Assembly (NCBI RefSeq): GCF_001499965.1
Contig: NZ_LQIT01000008.1
Span: 1-64,000 of the forward strand
Direction: 5' to 3'
DNA: 64,000 bases
Source of the DNA: Mycobacterium sp. GA-2829
Lineage (GTDB): Bacteria > Actinomycetota > Actinomycetes > Mycobacteriales > Mycobacteriaceae
A program made the translations under genes and the position numbers. Shown piece by piece: positions 20,101-30,300 of the stretch. The notes below the pieces were generated by a model, which had not been told where the DNA came from, did no database searches, and worked only from the letters and a program-made list of their open reading frames with translations. The stretch's first letter is position 1, and the number at the start of each line of letters is the position of its first letter.

Positions 20101-21173
20101 TACCGGCCCACGAGGAGGCGGTAGGTCTCCGGTTCGACCTCGGTCGACAGCACCGTCGAGTCGACGAGGTCGGCGAACATGATCGTGAGGCGCCGGATCT
20201 CGCCCGGTTCGCCCGGTGCGGTGAGCAGGTCATCGAAGTCCGCGTGCGCGCGGTCGGGGTCGACGGCCGCGTCGGACCGGTCGCCGTCGCCGCCGCTGTG
20301 GATGGCCGAGACCGTGTGGTCGAGCAACGCGTCGATCGACGTGCCTGCGCGAGCGTGGGCGGCCGCAGGCGGCGGCGGGAAGTCCGTGGCGAGGGTCGTG
20401 GTCACCGCCGCGCGGGCGGCGTGGGCCAACTCCACCGCCGTTCGGTAGCGGTCGCCGGGGTCCTTGGCCATCCCCCTGGAGATGACGAGGTCGAACCGCG
20501 CCGGGATGCCCGCCAGCACGGTGGACGGCCGCGGCGGTGGCGTCATGAGGTGGCCGGCGATCTGCTGTTCGAGGCCATCGCCCTGGAAGGGGGGCGCACC
20601 GACCAGGCATTCGTAGAGGACGCACGCCAGCGCGTAGGTGTCCGAGCGCCCGTCGCCGCGTCCGTCCCGGAACCGCTCCGGCGCCGTGTACTGGTAGGGG
20701 CCGGTGGCCGGCCGGGGGATACCGACGTCGCCGAGGTAGGCGACGTCGAATCCGGCGACGATGATGTTGGACGGCCGAACATCCCCGTGCACCAGGCCGA
20801 TCTCGTGCGCGGCGTCCAGGGCGGCGGCGACCTGGTCGACGATCATGACCGCGCGCGCCGGGTCGAGCGGCCCCTGGCTCAGCAGTCGCCGCAGATCCCG
20901 ACCGTCGATCAACTGCATGTCGACATACAGGCGCCCGTCGATCTCGCCGAAGCCGTGCACCGGGACGACGTGCGGATGGCTGAGCAGCGTGGCGGCCTGC
21001 GCATCGCGCTGGAACCGCATCCGGTACTCGACGTCGCGGCCGAGATGCGCGGACAGCTGCTTCAGTGCGACCGTGCGGCCGGCCACGGTGTCGTGGGCGC
21101 GCCACACCTCACCCGTCGCACCCCGGCCCAGGAGTTCGACCAGCAGGTAGTGACCGAAGGGTGTGCCGTCCAC
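17157..21173 (-). CDS. Ser/Thr kinase - nucleotide cyclase - STAND ATPase fusion protein
   Basis: About 1338 aa with three signalling modules. Residues 8-255 form a Hanks-type kinase: Gly loop LGRGATGEVW, Lys38 in VALK, HGD with D131 (HRD arginine lost), RPSN with N136 (Lys replaced by Arg), and D149 in GDVG for DFG. Residues about 325-490 form a class III cyclase with metal Asp335 and Asp379, Lys377 (TKGDG), and Asn450/Arg454 in LAANMAARV. Residues about 515-830 form an ATPase with Walker A GEAGIGKS and Walker B VVEDGHWLD. The rest is helical repeat (TPR-like). No transmembrane segment is seen. The start is GTG at 21173 because GGGGG lies 6 bases upstream and VDGTPFGHYLLVELLGRG is a typical kinase N-terminus; GTG 21206 is an alternative. 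Longer reading runs into the pks terminator. Confidence 0.88.
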   Translation of the reverse strand: MDGTPFGHYLLVELLGRGATGEVWRAHDTVAGRTVALKQLSAHLGRDVEYRMRFQRDAQAATLLSHPHVVPVHGFGEIDGRLYVDMQLIDGRDLRRLLSQGPLDPARAVMIVDQVAAALDAAHEIGLVHGDVRPSNIIVAGFDVAYLGDVGIPRPATGPYQYTAPERFRDGRGDGRSDTYALACVLYECLVGAPPFQGDGLEQQIAGHLMTPPPRPSTVLAGIPARFDLVISRGMAKDPGDRYRTAVELAHAARAAVTTTLATDFPPPPAAAHARAGTSIDALLDHTVSAIHSGGDGDRSDAAVDPDRAHADFDDLLTAPGEPGEIRRLTIMFADLVDSTVLSTEVEPETYRLLVGRYRQQVLRIVGKYEGHIGSTKGDGLLVVFGYPVAHENDVRRAVQAGLEITRDVARLSEQAERRFGLRIDVRVGVHRGLVYLDTAQDDVFGLAANMAARVSGLAPPGTVVVSDSVEALVKDTFELEALPPAPVKGIKGLVSHSRVVGERAETSRGHSGPLVGRERELARLRRGWVRAQAETLTTPAVVIRGEAGIGKSRLVAAVIDLVADDGGVVVELAGSPFHTDVGLHPVRVLLERRCGVDRMTAPARCVDLLRAELAARGLDPGTDVSLLAPVMGLGPESGYEMSPFEGRRLQEAIGAAVARYLTACLSGAPGLIVVEDGHWLDPSTLELIADVLRAADGRLLVVVTGRHGTWLPGDWPAKILDLDPLSDDEVDTLIAALDPTVTAEECAAVRERCDGIPFYVEQVVSGLGQTGPEENRPPVPDPLYEPLFARLLARPNVVPVVEAAAVIGRQVDRGLLIAVCGLAEDDVDDVIDELEDAQVLEPQGAGGWRFRHELLREVAAELAPPSVRRDLHGRVADALTGRAAGDPDWRLVAAHYESAERYADAAAAYREASAAARLRGALPEARTYLSHALSELEKSPPDAARDRLEIRPRLERGFLAAAMEGYQSVSVADDFERCLQLAGTDLHDDEVCSTLISVCSYYVSRADLDRAAQILELVESAPDMGREWLRPSVNGALGTIAFVRGQMPTARAHFAKALESVALEDRQRMGELWYVPHDPVAMAHEHLAMDRLWRGDLAGAEAATAAARRRADGLGAPLAAYNVVNAIDMEIWMRVDAGQFDRARALVAEMIRRSEDHGFDFWQLFGTTEQCMVDAEMALHTPAPDRTALEALITAMTQAVDFWRAVGLYIYQTHYDCVLAKLLTAAGRHDEARQRIETGLRIAADTGMHFHDAELLRARARTRADDADRTADLAAARRIAREQDVPLMELRAALDDHDVRGSAARGVLAAALERFSDDGPTGEGTLPELRRARSLLR

Positions 21174-21262
21174 TGTCTGCCCCCGAACCTGTCGCGCAGC
21201 CTTCACGATAGGACTGCGCAAACATCGGTGTGAAGCCTTCGCGGGGATGGTCAGCCAGCACC

Positions 21263-21296
21263 CCCTCGGCATGTTGCGACAGCAACATGCCGAGGG
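21263..21296 (-). terminator. Perfect 15-bp hairpin after the polyketide synthase
   Basis: CCCTCGGCATGTTGC (21263-21277) pairs perfectly with 21282-21296 around loop GACA. It begins 7 bases beyond the pks stop on the minus strand. There is no U-tract, as is common for mycobacterial terminators. It also separates pks from the kinase gene. Confidence 0.8.
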
Positions 21297-21303
21297 AGCG
21301 ACG

Positions 21304-24300
21304 TCACGGCAACGCCGCTGGCCCGGCGCCTTCCGGCTCGGACGGCTCCTGCGCAATCGGCTCGGGTGTGGCCTCCGGCGTCTCCGCATCGGGCAGCTGC
21401 CCGACGAGGTACTCGGCCAGCCCACCGATGGTCGGGTAGTCGAACACCGCGGTCGCGTTGATCGTGAACGCCCCGCCGAACTGGCTGTGCAACCGGTTCC
21501 GGAGCTCGATCGCCATCAACGAGTCCGTCCCCAGGTCCAGGAACCGGCTCGTCGCCGCCGGCGGCTGCGCCAGGCGCAGGAAGGTCTGCACCTCCCGCTG
21601 CAGGAACTCGGTCACGAACCCGGCCCGCTGGGGCACCGGGATCTCCTGCAGCTGCCGCAGCAGCTCGCTGTCGCCGGTCACCTCACCGGCGGCACTCGGC
21701 AACACCAGGTCCAGGATGGGCGGCCGCGAGCTGCCGAGCACCTTGGCCGCCCGCGCCCAGTTCGCCTTGATGACCGTGGCCTGGCCGGTGCCGTTGGCGA
21801 TCACTTCGGCCAGCGCGCTCAGCGCCGCCGACGGTTCCAGCGGAACCAGACCCTGAGCGCTGATGTTGGCGGTCGCCGCCTCCGACGACGCCATCCCGCC
21901 TTGGGCCCACGGCCCGAAGTTCACGCCGGTGGCGGGCAGGCCGTGGGCCCGCCGCTGCGCGACCAGACCGTCCAGCAGCGCGTTGGCCGTGGCGTAGTTC
22001 GCCTGCCCCGGCGAGCCGAACAGGCTCGACACCGACGACGACACGACGAAGAAGTCCAGCCCGTCGTCCCGGGTCAGCCGGTCCAGGTGGCAGGCGCCGT
22101 AGGCCTTGGCCGCCAGCGTCGCCCGGAACCGGTCCGGGCTCTGCTGGGACAGCAGCGCATCGTCGAGCACACCGGCGAGGTGTGCCACCCCCGCCAGCGG
22201 CGGCAGCTCGGCGCGGATGCGGTCGAGCAGCGCCGCCACCGCGGCCTCGTCGCCGACATCGGCGGCGAAGGTGTGGATCCGGCACTTGTACCGCTCGGCG
22301 ATGTCGTCGATCACCCGCCGCACATCGGCATCGGGCTCCCGGCGACTGGTCAGCACGATGTCGCCTGCTCCGAGCTGCGCCAGGTACGCCGCGGTGTGCA
22401 GGCCGATTGCCCCGAGACCACCGGTGATCAGGTAGCTGCGGTCCGGCCGCGGCTGCAGCGGCTGGGGGATCTGCAGCACGATCTTGCCGATGTGGCGTGC
22501 CTGCTGCATCCGGCGGAACGCGGTCCTGGCCTCGGTCAGCGGGTAGATCTCCGCGGGCAGCGGGGTCCACTCATCGCGAGCCAGGCCCTCCGACACCTCG
22601 GTGAGCAGATCGCGGATGCGATCGGGCTCGGTGAACATCACGGTGTCCAGCGCGACGATCTCGTAGGAGATGTCGGGGCGGGCCTCGGCCATCTTCTCGG
22701 TCGACCAGATATCGCGTTTGGCGATCTCGGCGAAGCGGCCGCCTTGGGCGGTGGCCCGCAGCGTCGCCTCGATGAACCCTTCGCTCGTCAGGCTGTTGAG
22801 CACCACGTCCACCCCGGCGCCGTCGGTGTCGGCGAGGATCTGATCCGCGAAATCCGTTGTGCGCGAGTCGTAGACGTATTCGACGCCCAGCTTCCGCAGC
22901 GTCGCCCGCTTGAACGTGCTCGCCGTGGCGAACACCGTGGCACCGCACCGCTGCGCCATCTGCACCGCGGCCAGTCCGACGCCACCGCTGGCGGCGTGGA
23001 TGAGCACCTTGTCGCCGGGCCGCAGCTGCGCCCAGTCGAACGACAGCCGCACCGTGAGCGCCGCGGCGGGGATCGTCGCGGCCTCCACCGCGCTGACCCC
23101 GTCGGGGATCGGCGCCAGGAACTGCGCGGGCACGTTGAACCGGCTGGCGAACGCGCCCTGCATGGAGCCGTAGACGCGTTGTCCCACTTCGAGTCCCGTG
23201 ACACCGTCGCCCAACTGGGTGACGACGCCGGCGAAGTCGCCGCCGATCGGCCCGGGATCGCCGGGGTAGAGACCGAGCACGTTGAGCACGTCGCGGAAGT
23301 TCAGGCCCGCGGCCTCGACGCGGACCTGCACGTAGTTCTCGGCCGGCGGCGGCACGTCGGCCTCGGTGAGCCGCAGGTTGTCGATCGCGCCGCGTTCGGT
23401 CGGGGCGAGAACGTAGTCGGTCGAGCGCGGCACGGTGAAGTGTCCGCTGCGCGCCCACGGCAGCAGCCGCGAGGCGAGCAGTTTCCCTTGCCGCACAGCC
23501 AGTTCCGGCTCGTCGACGGGGGTGACGAGTAGATCGGCCAGCGCGCGCACCGCTTCGGGTGACCCGTCGCAGTCGATCAGCCTGCACCGCAGCGCCGGTT
23601 CCTCGTTGATCGTGGTGCGCCCGAGACCCCACAGCGCGGCCTGCACCGGATCCACCGGCTCACCGGATTCGGTGGCGACCGCCCGTTCGGTGACGATCCA
23701 CAGCCCGCCGGGCAGTTTCAGCCCACCCTGGACGGTGTGCACCGCACTGAGCAGGTTCGCGATCTCGGCTTCCGTCCGCGCCGCCACGTCGGCGGCCGAC
23801 TCGTCCGCCCCAGGCTGCGCGGCCCGCCACACCACGCCGGAGAACGCCATCCCGCGTTCGTGGGCATCGCTGAGCACCTCGCCCAACGGCTGGGTGTCGA
23901 CGGCCGGATCGAACGGGATGCAGCCCGGCACGGCGGATGCCAGCTCGTCGAAGCCCGCGACCAGCCAGGTGCCGCTGCCGGTCGAGTCGCCGGGCTCCGG
24001 GGCCGGCACCTCGGCCCAGCCGAGGGTGTAGAGCAGCCGGGTGGCGTCCCCGCCGAGGCCGCGCAACAACGCCTCGCGCGGTGCGCGTTTGACGGTGAAC
24101 TCGCGGATGCCGCCGAGCGGGCGGCCGTCCCGGCTGACGAAATCGAGGTCGAAGACCTGGGTTTCGCTCATCAGCTCGCTGGTGTGCCACCGCGCACGGC
24201 AGTAGAACCGGCGTGGCATCTTCTCCCGCAGCGACACCTGCCCGTACCGCAGCGGCAGGAACAGATCGCTGACGCCCTGTTCGGCGGCCAGCAGCGCCGG

Positions 24301-27300
24301 GAACGCGGGGAACGCGACACCGGTGCACAGATCCATCAGGACCGGGTGCATCGGCTCCGAGCCGAGCTGGTCGGCCAGTTCCTCACCGACGAGGATGTCG
24401 CCGATCGCCTCGCCCTCACCGAGCCACAGCGATTTGAGCGACCCCGACCAGGTCGGACCCCACGCCAGCTCCATGTCGGCGAACGTCTCGAACAGGTCCT
24501 GCGGACGCATGCGGTTGAGCCGCTCGATCGCCTCGTCGACGGGTCCGCTGTCCTGGTCGGCGATCTCCTCGAGCCCGGAGACCACAGTGCCGTCGGCGTT
24601 GAGCGACCAGTCGGCGCCGCGTTCGCCGTAGGGCCTGCTGTGCACCTGGAAGGTCCACACACCGTCGCCGTCGCCGGGATGCAGGGTCAGCTGCACCTCG
24701 CGAGAGGCCTTCTCCGGCAGGATGATCGGCTCGTAGAAGAATACGTCCTTCACCCTCGCGGGTGAGCCGACGGCGGCCAGCGCCATCGCGGCGTACGTCG
24801 CGCCGGGCACCACGACGGTGCCGTAGATCACGTGGTCGGACAGCCAGGGCTGCGACTTCACCGACAGCCGGCTGGTGTACACGGTGTCCCCGGATGCGAG
24901 ATCTTTTGCACTACCGAGGATCCCGGACACCGTCGGGCCGTCGACGGAGATGCTGGACGTCTTGGGCCAGAAGCGGCGGCGCTGGAACGGATAGGTGGGC
25001 AGCTCCAGCTTGCGGTGCGGCCGGTTCTGCACCGCGGCGAAGTTCGGTCGGTGTCCGCCGACGTAGGCCGCGGCCAGTGCGTCGGCCATCTGACGACGGT
25101 CGGCGACACCCTTGCGCAGTGAGGCGACCGCCCGCGGTGCGGCCAGGTGTTCGGGCCAGACCTGCACCGCGGCACCGGTCAGCACCGGTTGCGGTCCGAT
25201 CTCCATCAGCACCGAGGCGCCCAGCGCGGCGACCGCGCGCACACTCTCGGCGAACTGCACCGGCTGGCGGGAGTGCCTGCGCCAGTACGTGGCGTCGAGC
25301 GGAGTCTGGGCGGTGATCACCGAGCCGGTGCGGTTGCACACCAACGGCAGTGTGGGCGTGGCGAATTCGAACTGGCCGAGGTAGGACTCGAATTCGTCGA
25401 GCACCGGGTCGAGCAGTTCGGAGTGGAAGGCGTGGCTGGTCTCCAGCCAGGTGCAGCGAATGCCCTCCTCGGCGAACTTCGGCACGATCTGCTCGAGATC
25501 CTTGCCCGGGCCCGACAGCACGGTGTTGGGCCCGTTGTAGGTCGCCACCGATACGCGCGGGAACTCGCTCGCGATCTCCTCGACGTGTTTGGCGTCGGTG
25601 AACACCGCCACCATCCGCCCGCCGTCGGGCAGACCGCCGAACATCCGGCCGCGTTCGGCCATCAGCCGGGCGCCGTCCTCGAGGCTGAACACGCCCGCGA
25701 CACAGGCCGCCGCGTACTGGCCGACGCTGTGGCCGAGCACCACGTCGGGTTCGATGCCCCAGGACTGCCACAGCCGCGCCAGACCCATCTCGACGGCGAA
25801 CAGCGCCGGCTGGGCATACGAGGTGTGGCGCAACCGTTCTCCGGTCTCCCGGTCGGTCGCGAACAGCACCTCGAGCAGCGGCTGCGGCAGGATGTCCTTG
25901 ACCGCGTCCGCGCACCGGGTGACGGTGTCGGCGAACACCGTCTCGGCCTCGAACAGTTCCCGCGCCATACCGGGGTACTGGCTGCCCTGTCCGGTGAACA
26001 GCCACGCCGTGGTCGGGCGGTGCGTCTGCTCACCGCGCACCACGCCGGGCCGGGTCCGGTTGTCGGCCAGATCGGTCAGCGCCTGGCGGGCGGACTCGAT
26101 GGAGTCCACCACCATCGCGGCGCGGTGTTCGAAGTGCGAACGGCCCGTGCCCGCGGTGAGGCAGACGTCGGTCAGATCCGCGTCGGGGGTCTCCTCCAGC
26201 CAGGACCGGTACCGCTGTGCCAGATCGACCAGTGCCTCCGGGGACCGCGCCGACAGCGCCAGCACGTTGACCGGCGTTGCGTCGGTGTCGGGTTGGTCGT
26301 CTTCGATATCGGGGTCGAGCTCGGGCAGCGGCGGCGCCTCTTCGACGAGCACGTGGGCGTTGGTGCCGGTGAAGCCGAAGGAACTCACACCGGCGCGGCG
26401 CGGCCTGCCGTTGGTCTGCCACGGCACGGCCTTGTCCACCACGCGCACCGGCAACGAATCCCACGGGATGTGCGGTGACGGGGTGTCGAAGTGCAGGCTC
26501 TGCGGCAGCGTCTCGTTCTGCAGCGAGAGCACGACCTTGATCAGACCCGCTGCACCCGAGGCGGATTCGGTGTGACCGATGTTGGTTTTGACCGAGCCCA
26601 TGAGCAGCGGCCGGTCGGCGGTACGCGAGTCTCCGTAGGCCGCGGCGGCCGCCTGCACCTCGATCGGATCGCCGAGCGGGGTGCCGGTGCCGTGCGCCTC
26701 GAGGTAGTCGACGTCGGCGCCGGTGAGCCCGGCGCGGTCGAGGGCAGACCTGATGAGTCGTTGTTGCGCACCGCCGTTGGGCACGGTCAGACCGCTGGAC
26801 GCGCCGTCCTGGTTGACCGCGCTGCTCGGGATGACCGCGGCCACCCGGTCGCCGTCGCGGACCGCGTCGCTGAGCCGCTTGAGCACCAGGATCCCGCAGC
26901 CCTCGCTGCGCACGTACCCGTCGGCGGAGGCGTCGAAGGTCTTGCACCGGCCGACCGGGGAGAGCATCCGCGCCCGCGAGGCGGCGACGACGGTGACCGG
27001 GCTCAGCAGCACGTTCACCCCGCCGGCGACGGCGAGGTCGCAGTCACCGGCGTGCAGTGCCTGGACGGCCTGGTGGACGGCGACCAGCGCCGAACTGCAC
27101 GCGGTGTCGACCGCGACGGCGGGACCTTCGAACCCGAGCGCGAAGGCGACGCGGCCGGAGATGGCGTTGAGCGCGTTGCCGGTGATGAAGTGGGGTTCGA
27201 TCTTGTCGATCGACTCCGAGGACAGCAGGTGGGCGTACTCGTTGGCCGCCACCCCGACGAAGGTTCCGGTCCGGCTGCCGCGAAGGTCCGCCGGTGCGTA

Positions 27301-30300
27301 CCCGGCGCGTTCCAGCCCCTCCCAGACGGTTTCGAGCATCAGCCGCTGCTGCGGTTCGATCCACACGGCCTCGCGCGGGGAGATACCGAAGAATTCCGGG
27401 TCGAATCCGTCGATGCCGTCGAGGAATCCGCCGAACCGGGTGTAGGTCTTGCCCGCGGCGTCGGGATCGGGGTCGTAGAACTCATCGATGTCGAAGCGGT
27501 CCTCGGGGACCTCCCGGATCGCGTCGACACCGCCGGAGAGCAACTCCCAGAACGCTTCCGGGTTCGGTGCGCCGGGGAACCGGCACGACACCGCGATGAT
27601 CGCGATCGGGTCGTCGGCCCGCGTCGTCGCGGCCTGCCGAGGCGCGGGCCGGGCGGGCGCCTGCTGTTCGAGGCCCAGCACGTCGCCGAGCAGGTACTCG
27701 GCCGCATCGGACAGGCGCGGGTGGTCCATCACCAGGGTGACCGGGATCTCCTTGCCGACACCCTGTTCGAGGCGGCGACGCAGCTCGACGGCCATCAGCG
27801 AGTCCATGCCGAGGTCGAAGAAGCCGGCGTCCTCGCGGATCTCGGCGGCGTCGACCCGGGTCACGTCGGCGACCGCGTCGCGCAGGTAGTCGGTGAGCAG
27901 TCGTTTGCGTTGCTGCACAGGGGCGTTGGTGAGCTGCTCGACGAGTTCGGTCCGGCCCGACGGCGTCACCACCGCAGGTGTCGCCGCGCTCGGCACCTCG
28001 CGGTCGAGCTCCGAGAGGAAGGCGCGTCGGCCCGCCTGCTGGTAGAGCGGCAGGAACCGCGCCCAGTCGATGCGCGCGATCACCCCCTGTGTCGAGTTCG
28101 CCGCGACGTCGGCCAGGCCCGCCAGCGCGTCGGCCGGTCCGAGCGTGCGGACCCCGCGCTCGTCGAGGCGTGCCCGCGACTCCGCATCGGCCATACCCGC
28201 CGACCAGGGGCCGAAGTTCACGCTCACCCCCGCGATGCCCTGGTCGCGCAGGCGCCAGGCCAGCCCGTCGAGGAAGGCGTTGGCCGCACCGTAGGCGGTC
28301 TGCCCGTAGCCACCCCAGATCGAGGCGATCGAGGAGGTGCTGATGAAGAAGTCGAGCTCCAGGTCCGCGGCGGCCTCGCTCAGATGCCAGGCGCCCCAGA
28401 CCTTTCCCGCGAATACACGGTCGACCTCGGCTTGCTGAGATTCGACGTCGAGGGCGGTCAGCGGGGTGGTGCCGATCTCGCCCGCCGCGTGGACGATGCC
28501 CGCCAGCGGCGGCAGTTCGGCAGCCACACCGGCCAGCAGCCGCGCCACGTCGTGTGCGTCGGCGACGTCGGCGGTCATGACACGGATATCGCAGCCGTGC
28601 TGGGCGGCCAGCGCGTCGATGCGTTCGCGGACTGTGTCGTCGGGGGTGCGGCGGCTGGTCAGCACCAGGTGACCGGCGCCGTTGGCGGCCAGGTAGCCGG
28701 CGATCTCCATACCGATCGACCCGAGCCCACCGGTGACGAGATAGGTTGCGTCGCTCCGCAGTTCGAGGGCACCGCCGGTGACCCCGTCGCGCCGGACCAG
28801 GCGCGGCACATAGGTGGTGTGGCCCCGCAGGGCGAGCTGATCCTCCCGCACCGCGGCGGCGGGTGCGGTCAACCGGTCGAGCAGCGCGGACCATTCGTCG
28901 GCGCTGCCCGCGGCGAGGTCGGCGAGCCCGCCCCAGACCTGTGGCAGCTCGAGTGCGGCGGCGCGGCCGAACCCCCACAGCGCACTGTGCTCGGGGGCGA
29001 CAGAGTCGACGTCGGAAACACGTTGCGCACCACGGGTCACCACCCAGACGGGGCTCCGCAGTTCCGCGGTCGCAGCGGCGCGGAAGAGGCGGCGGGTGCC
29101 GCCGAGGATGCGGTGCTGCATGCGCAGCAGCGACCGCATGGACGGTGTGGTCGTCGAGTCGACAGCCGCGATGTGCAGGATGCGCAGTGTGGCGTCGTCC
29201 TCTGCGGCCTCGCGCAGGATGTCGACGAGGGTGTCCTCGTCGGCGTCGGTGGCGGGCAGCCCGACGAAGCGGTGCCGGTGCCCGCGTGCCACCAGGGTGT
29301 CGACCAGTGGCCGCACGGTCTCGGTGTCGTCACCGACCAGCAGCCACGACGCTTCGCCGCCCGCTCCGGCCGGTGCGCCGGTCAGCGCCTCCCACCGGAA
29401 CTCGTAGCGGTCGTCGGCGATGGACTGTGTCGTGCGCTGCCGATTGTGTTGGGCGGCGAGCCTGGTCAACACGTCGTGGCTCTGCTGATCACCGTCCGCG
29501 TCGCCGAGCAGAGCGGCGAGTTCGGCGATGCGGCCGTCCTCGAGTAGCCGCAGCGCCTCGGTCGCCGCCGCCGTGGGCTGCGGCCGATCCTCGACGCCCG
29601 CTGTCCGGTTGTCACGGAATGAATACTCGCGGTGCTCGAACGGGTAGGTGGGGAGGTCGAGCAGCTGCGCGTGGGGGCGCTTCAGCGCGGCGAACCGCGG
29701 CAGGTGGCCGAGCACGTAGGCGTCGGCGAGCGCCTCGGTGAGTTGCCGGTGGTCGTGGGTGTTGCGGCGCAGCGAGGCGATCGCGCGCGGGGCGGTGGCC
29801 GGGTCCGGCCAGGCCGCCAAAGCGGCCGCGGTCAGCACGGGCCGGGGCCCGATCTCCAGCAGCACGCGGCAGTTCATCTCGGCGAGGGTGCGCACGCTCT
29901 TGGCGAACTCCACCGGCTGGCGGGCGTGCCTGCGCCAGTAGGCACCGTCGAGGCGCACACTGCGGCCCAGGGCGGCGCCGGTCCGGTTGTCGATCAGGAT
30001 CCGTTGCGGCGCACGGTAGGTGAAACCCTGTGCGAAGGTTTCGAACTCGTCGAGGATCGGGTCGAGTAGTGCCGAGTGGAACGCGTGGCTGGTGTCGAGC
30101 CAGTCGCACCGGGCACCGTCGGCGGCCAGTCGCGCGACCGCCTTCTCCAACTCGTCGGCGGGTCCGGACAGCACCGTGTTGGCGCCGTTGTAGGCCGCCA
30201 CCGACAGGCTCGGGTACTCGTCGGTCAGGCTCTCGACGCGGTCGGCGGCGGCGAACACCGCGACCATGCGCCCACCGGCGGGCAGGCTGCCGAACAGCCT

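Noticed and set aside
17082..21233. 4-kb open frame on the plus strand opposite the kinase-cyclase gene
   Set aside because: It is an antisense shadow caused by GC-rich codon bias; it shows no domain motifs, while the minus-strand frame has three intact domains.
21174..21425. N-terminal extension of the kinase-cyclase gene
   Set aside because: It would cross the perfect pks terminator hairpin and overlap the pks coding end, and it encodes Arg/Ser-rich sequence without a ribosome site.
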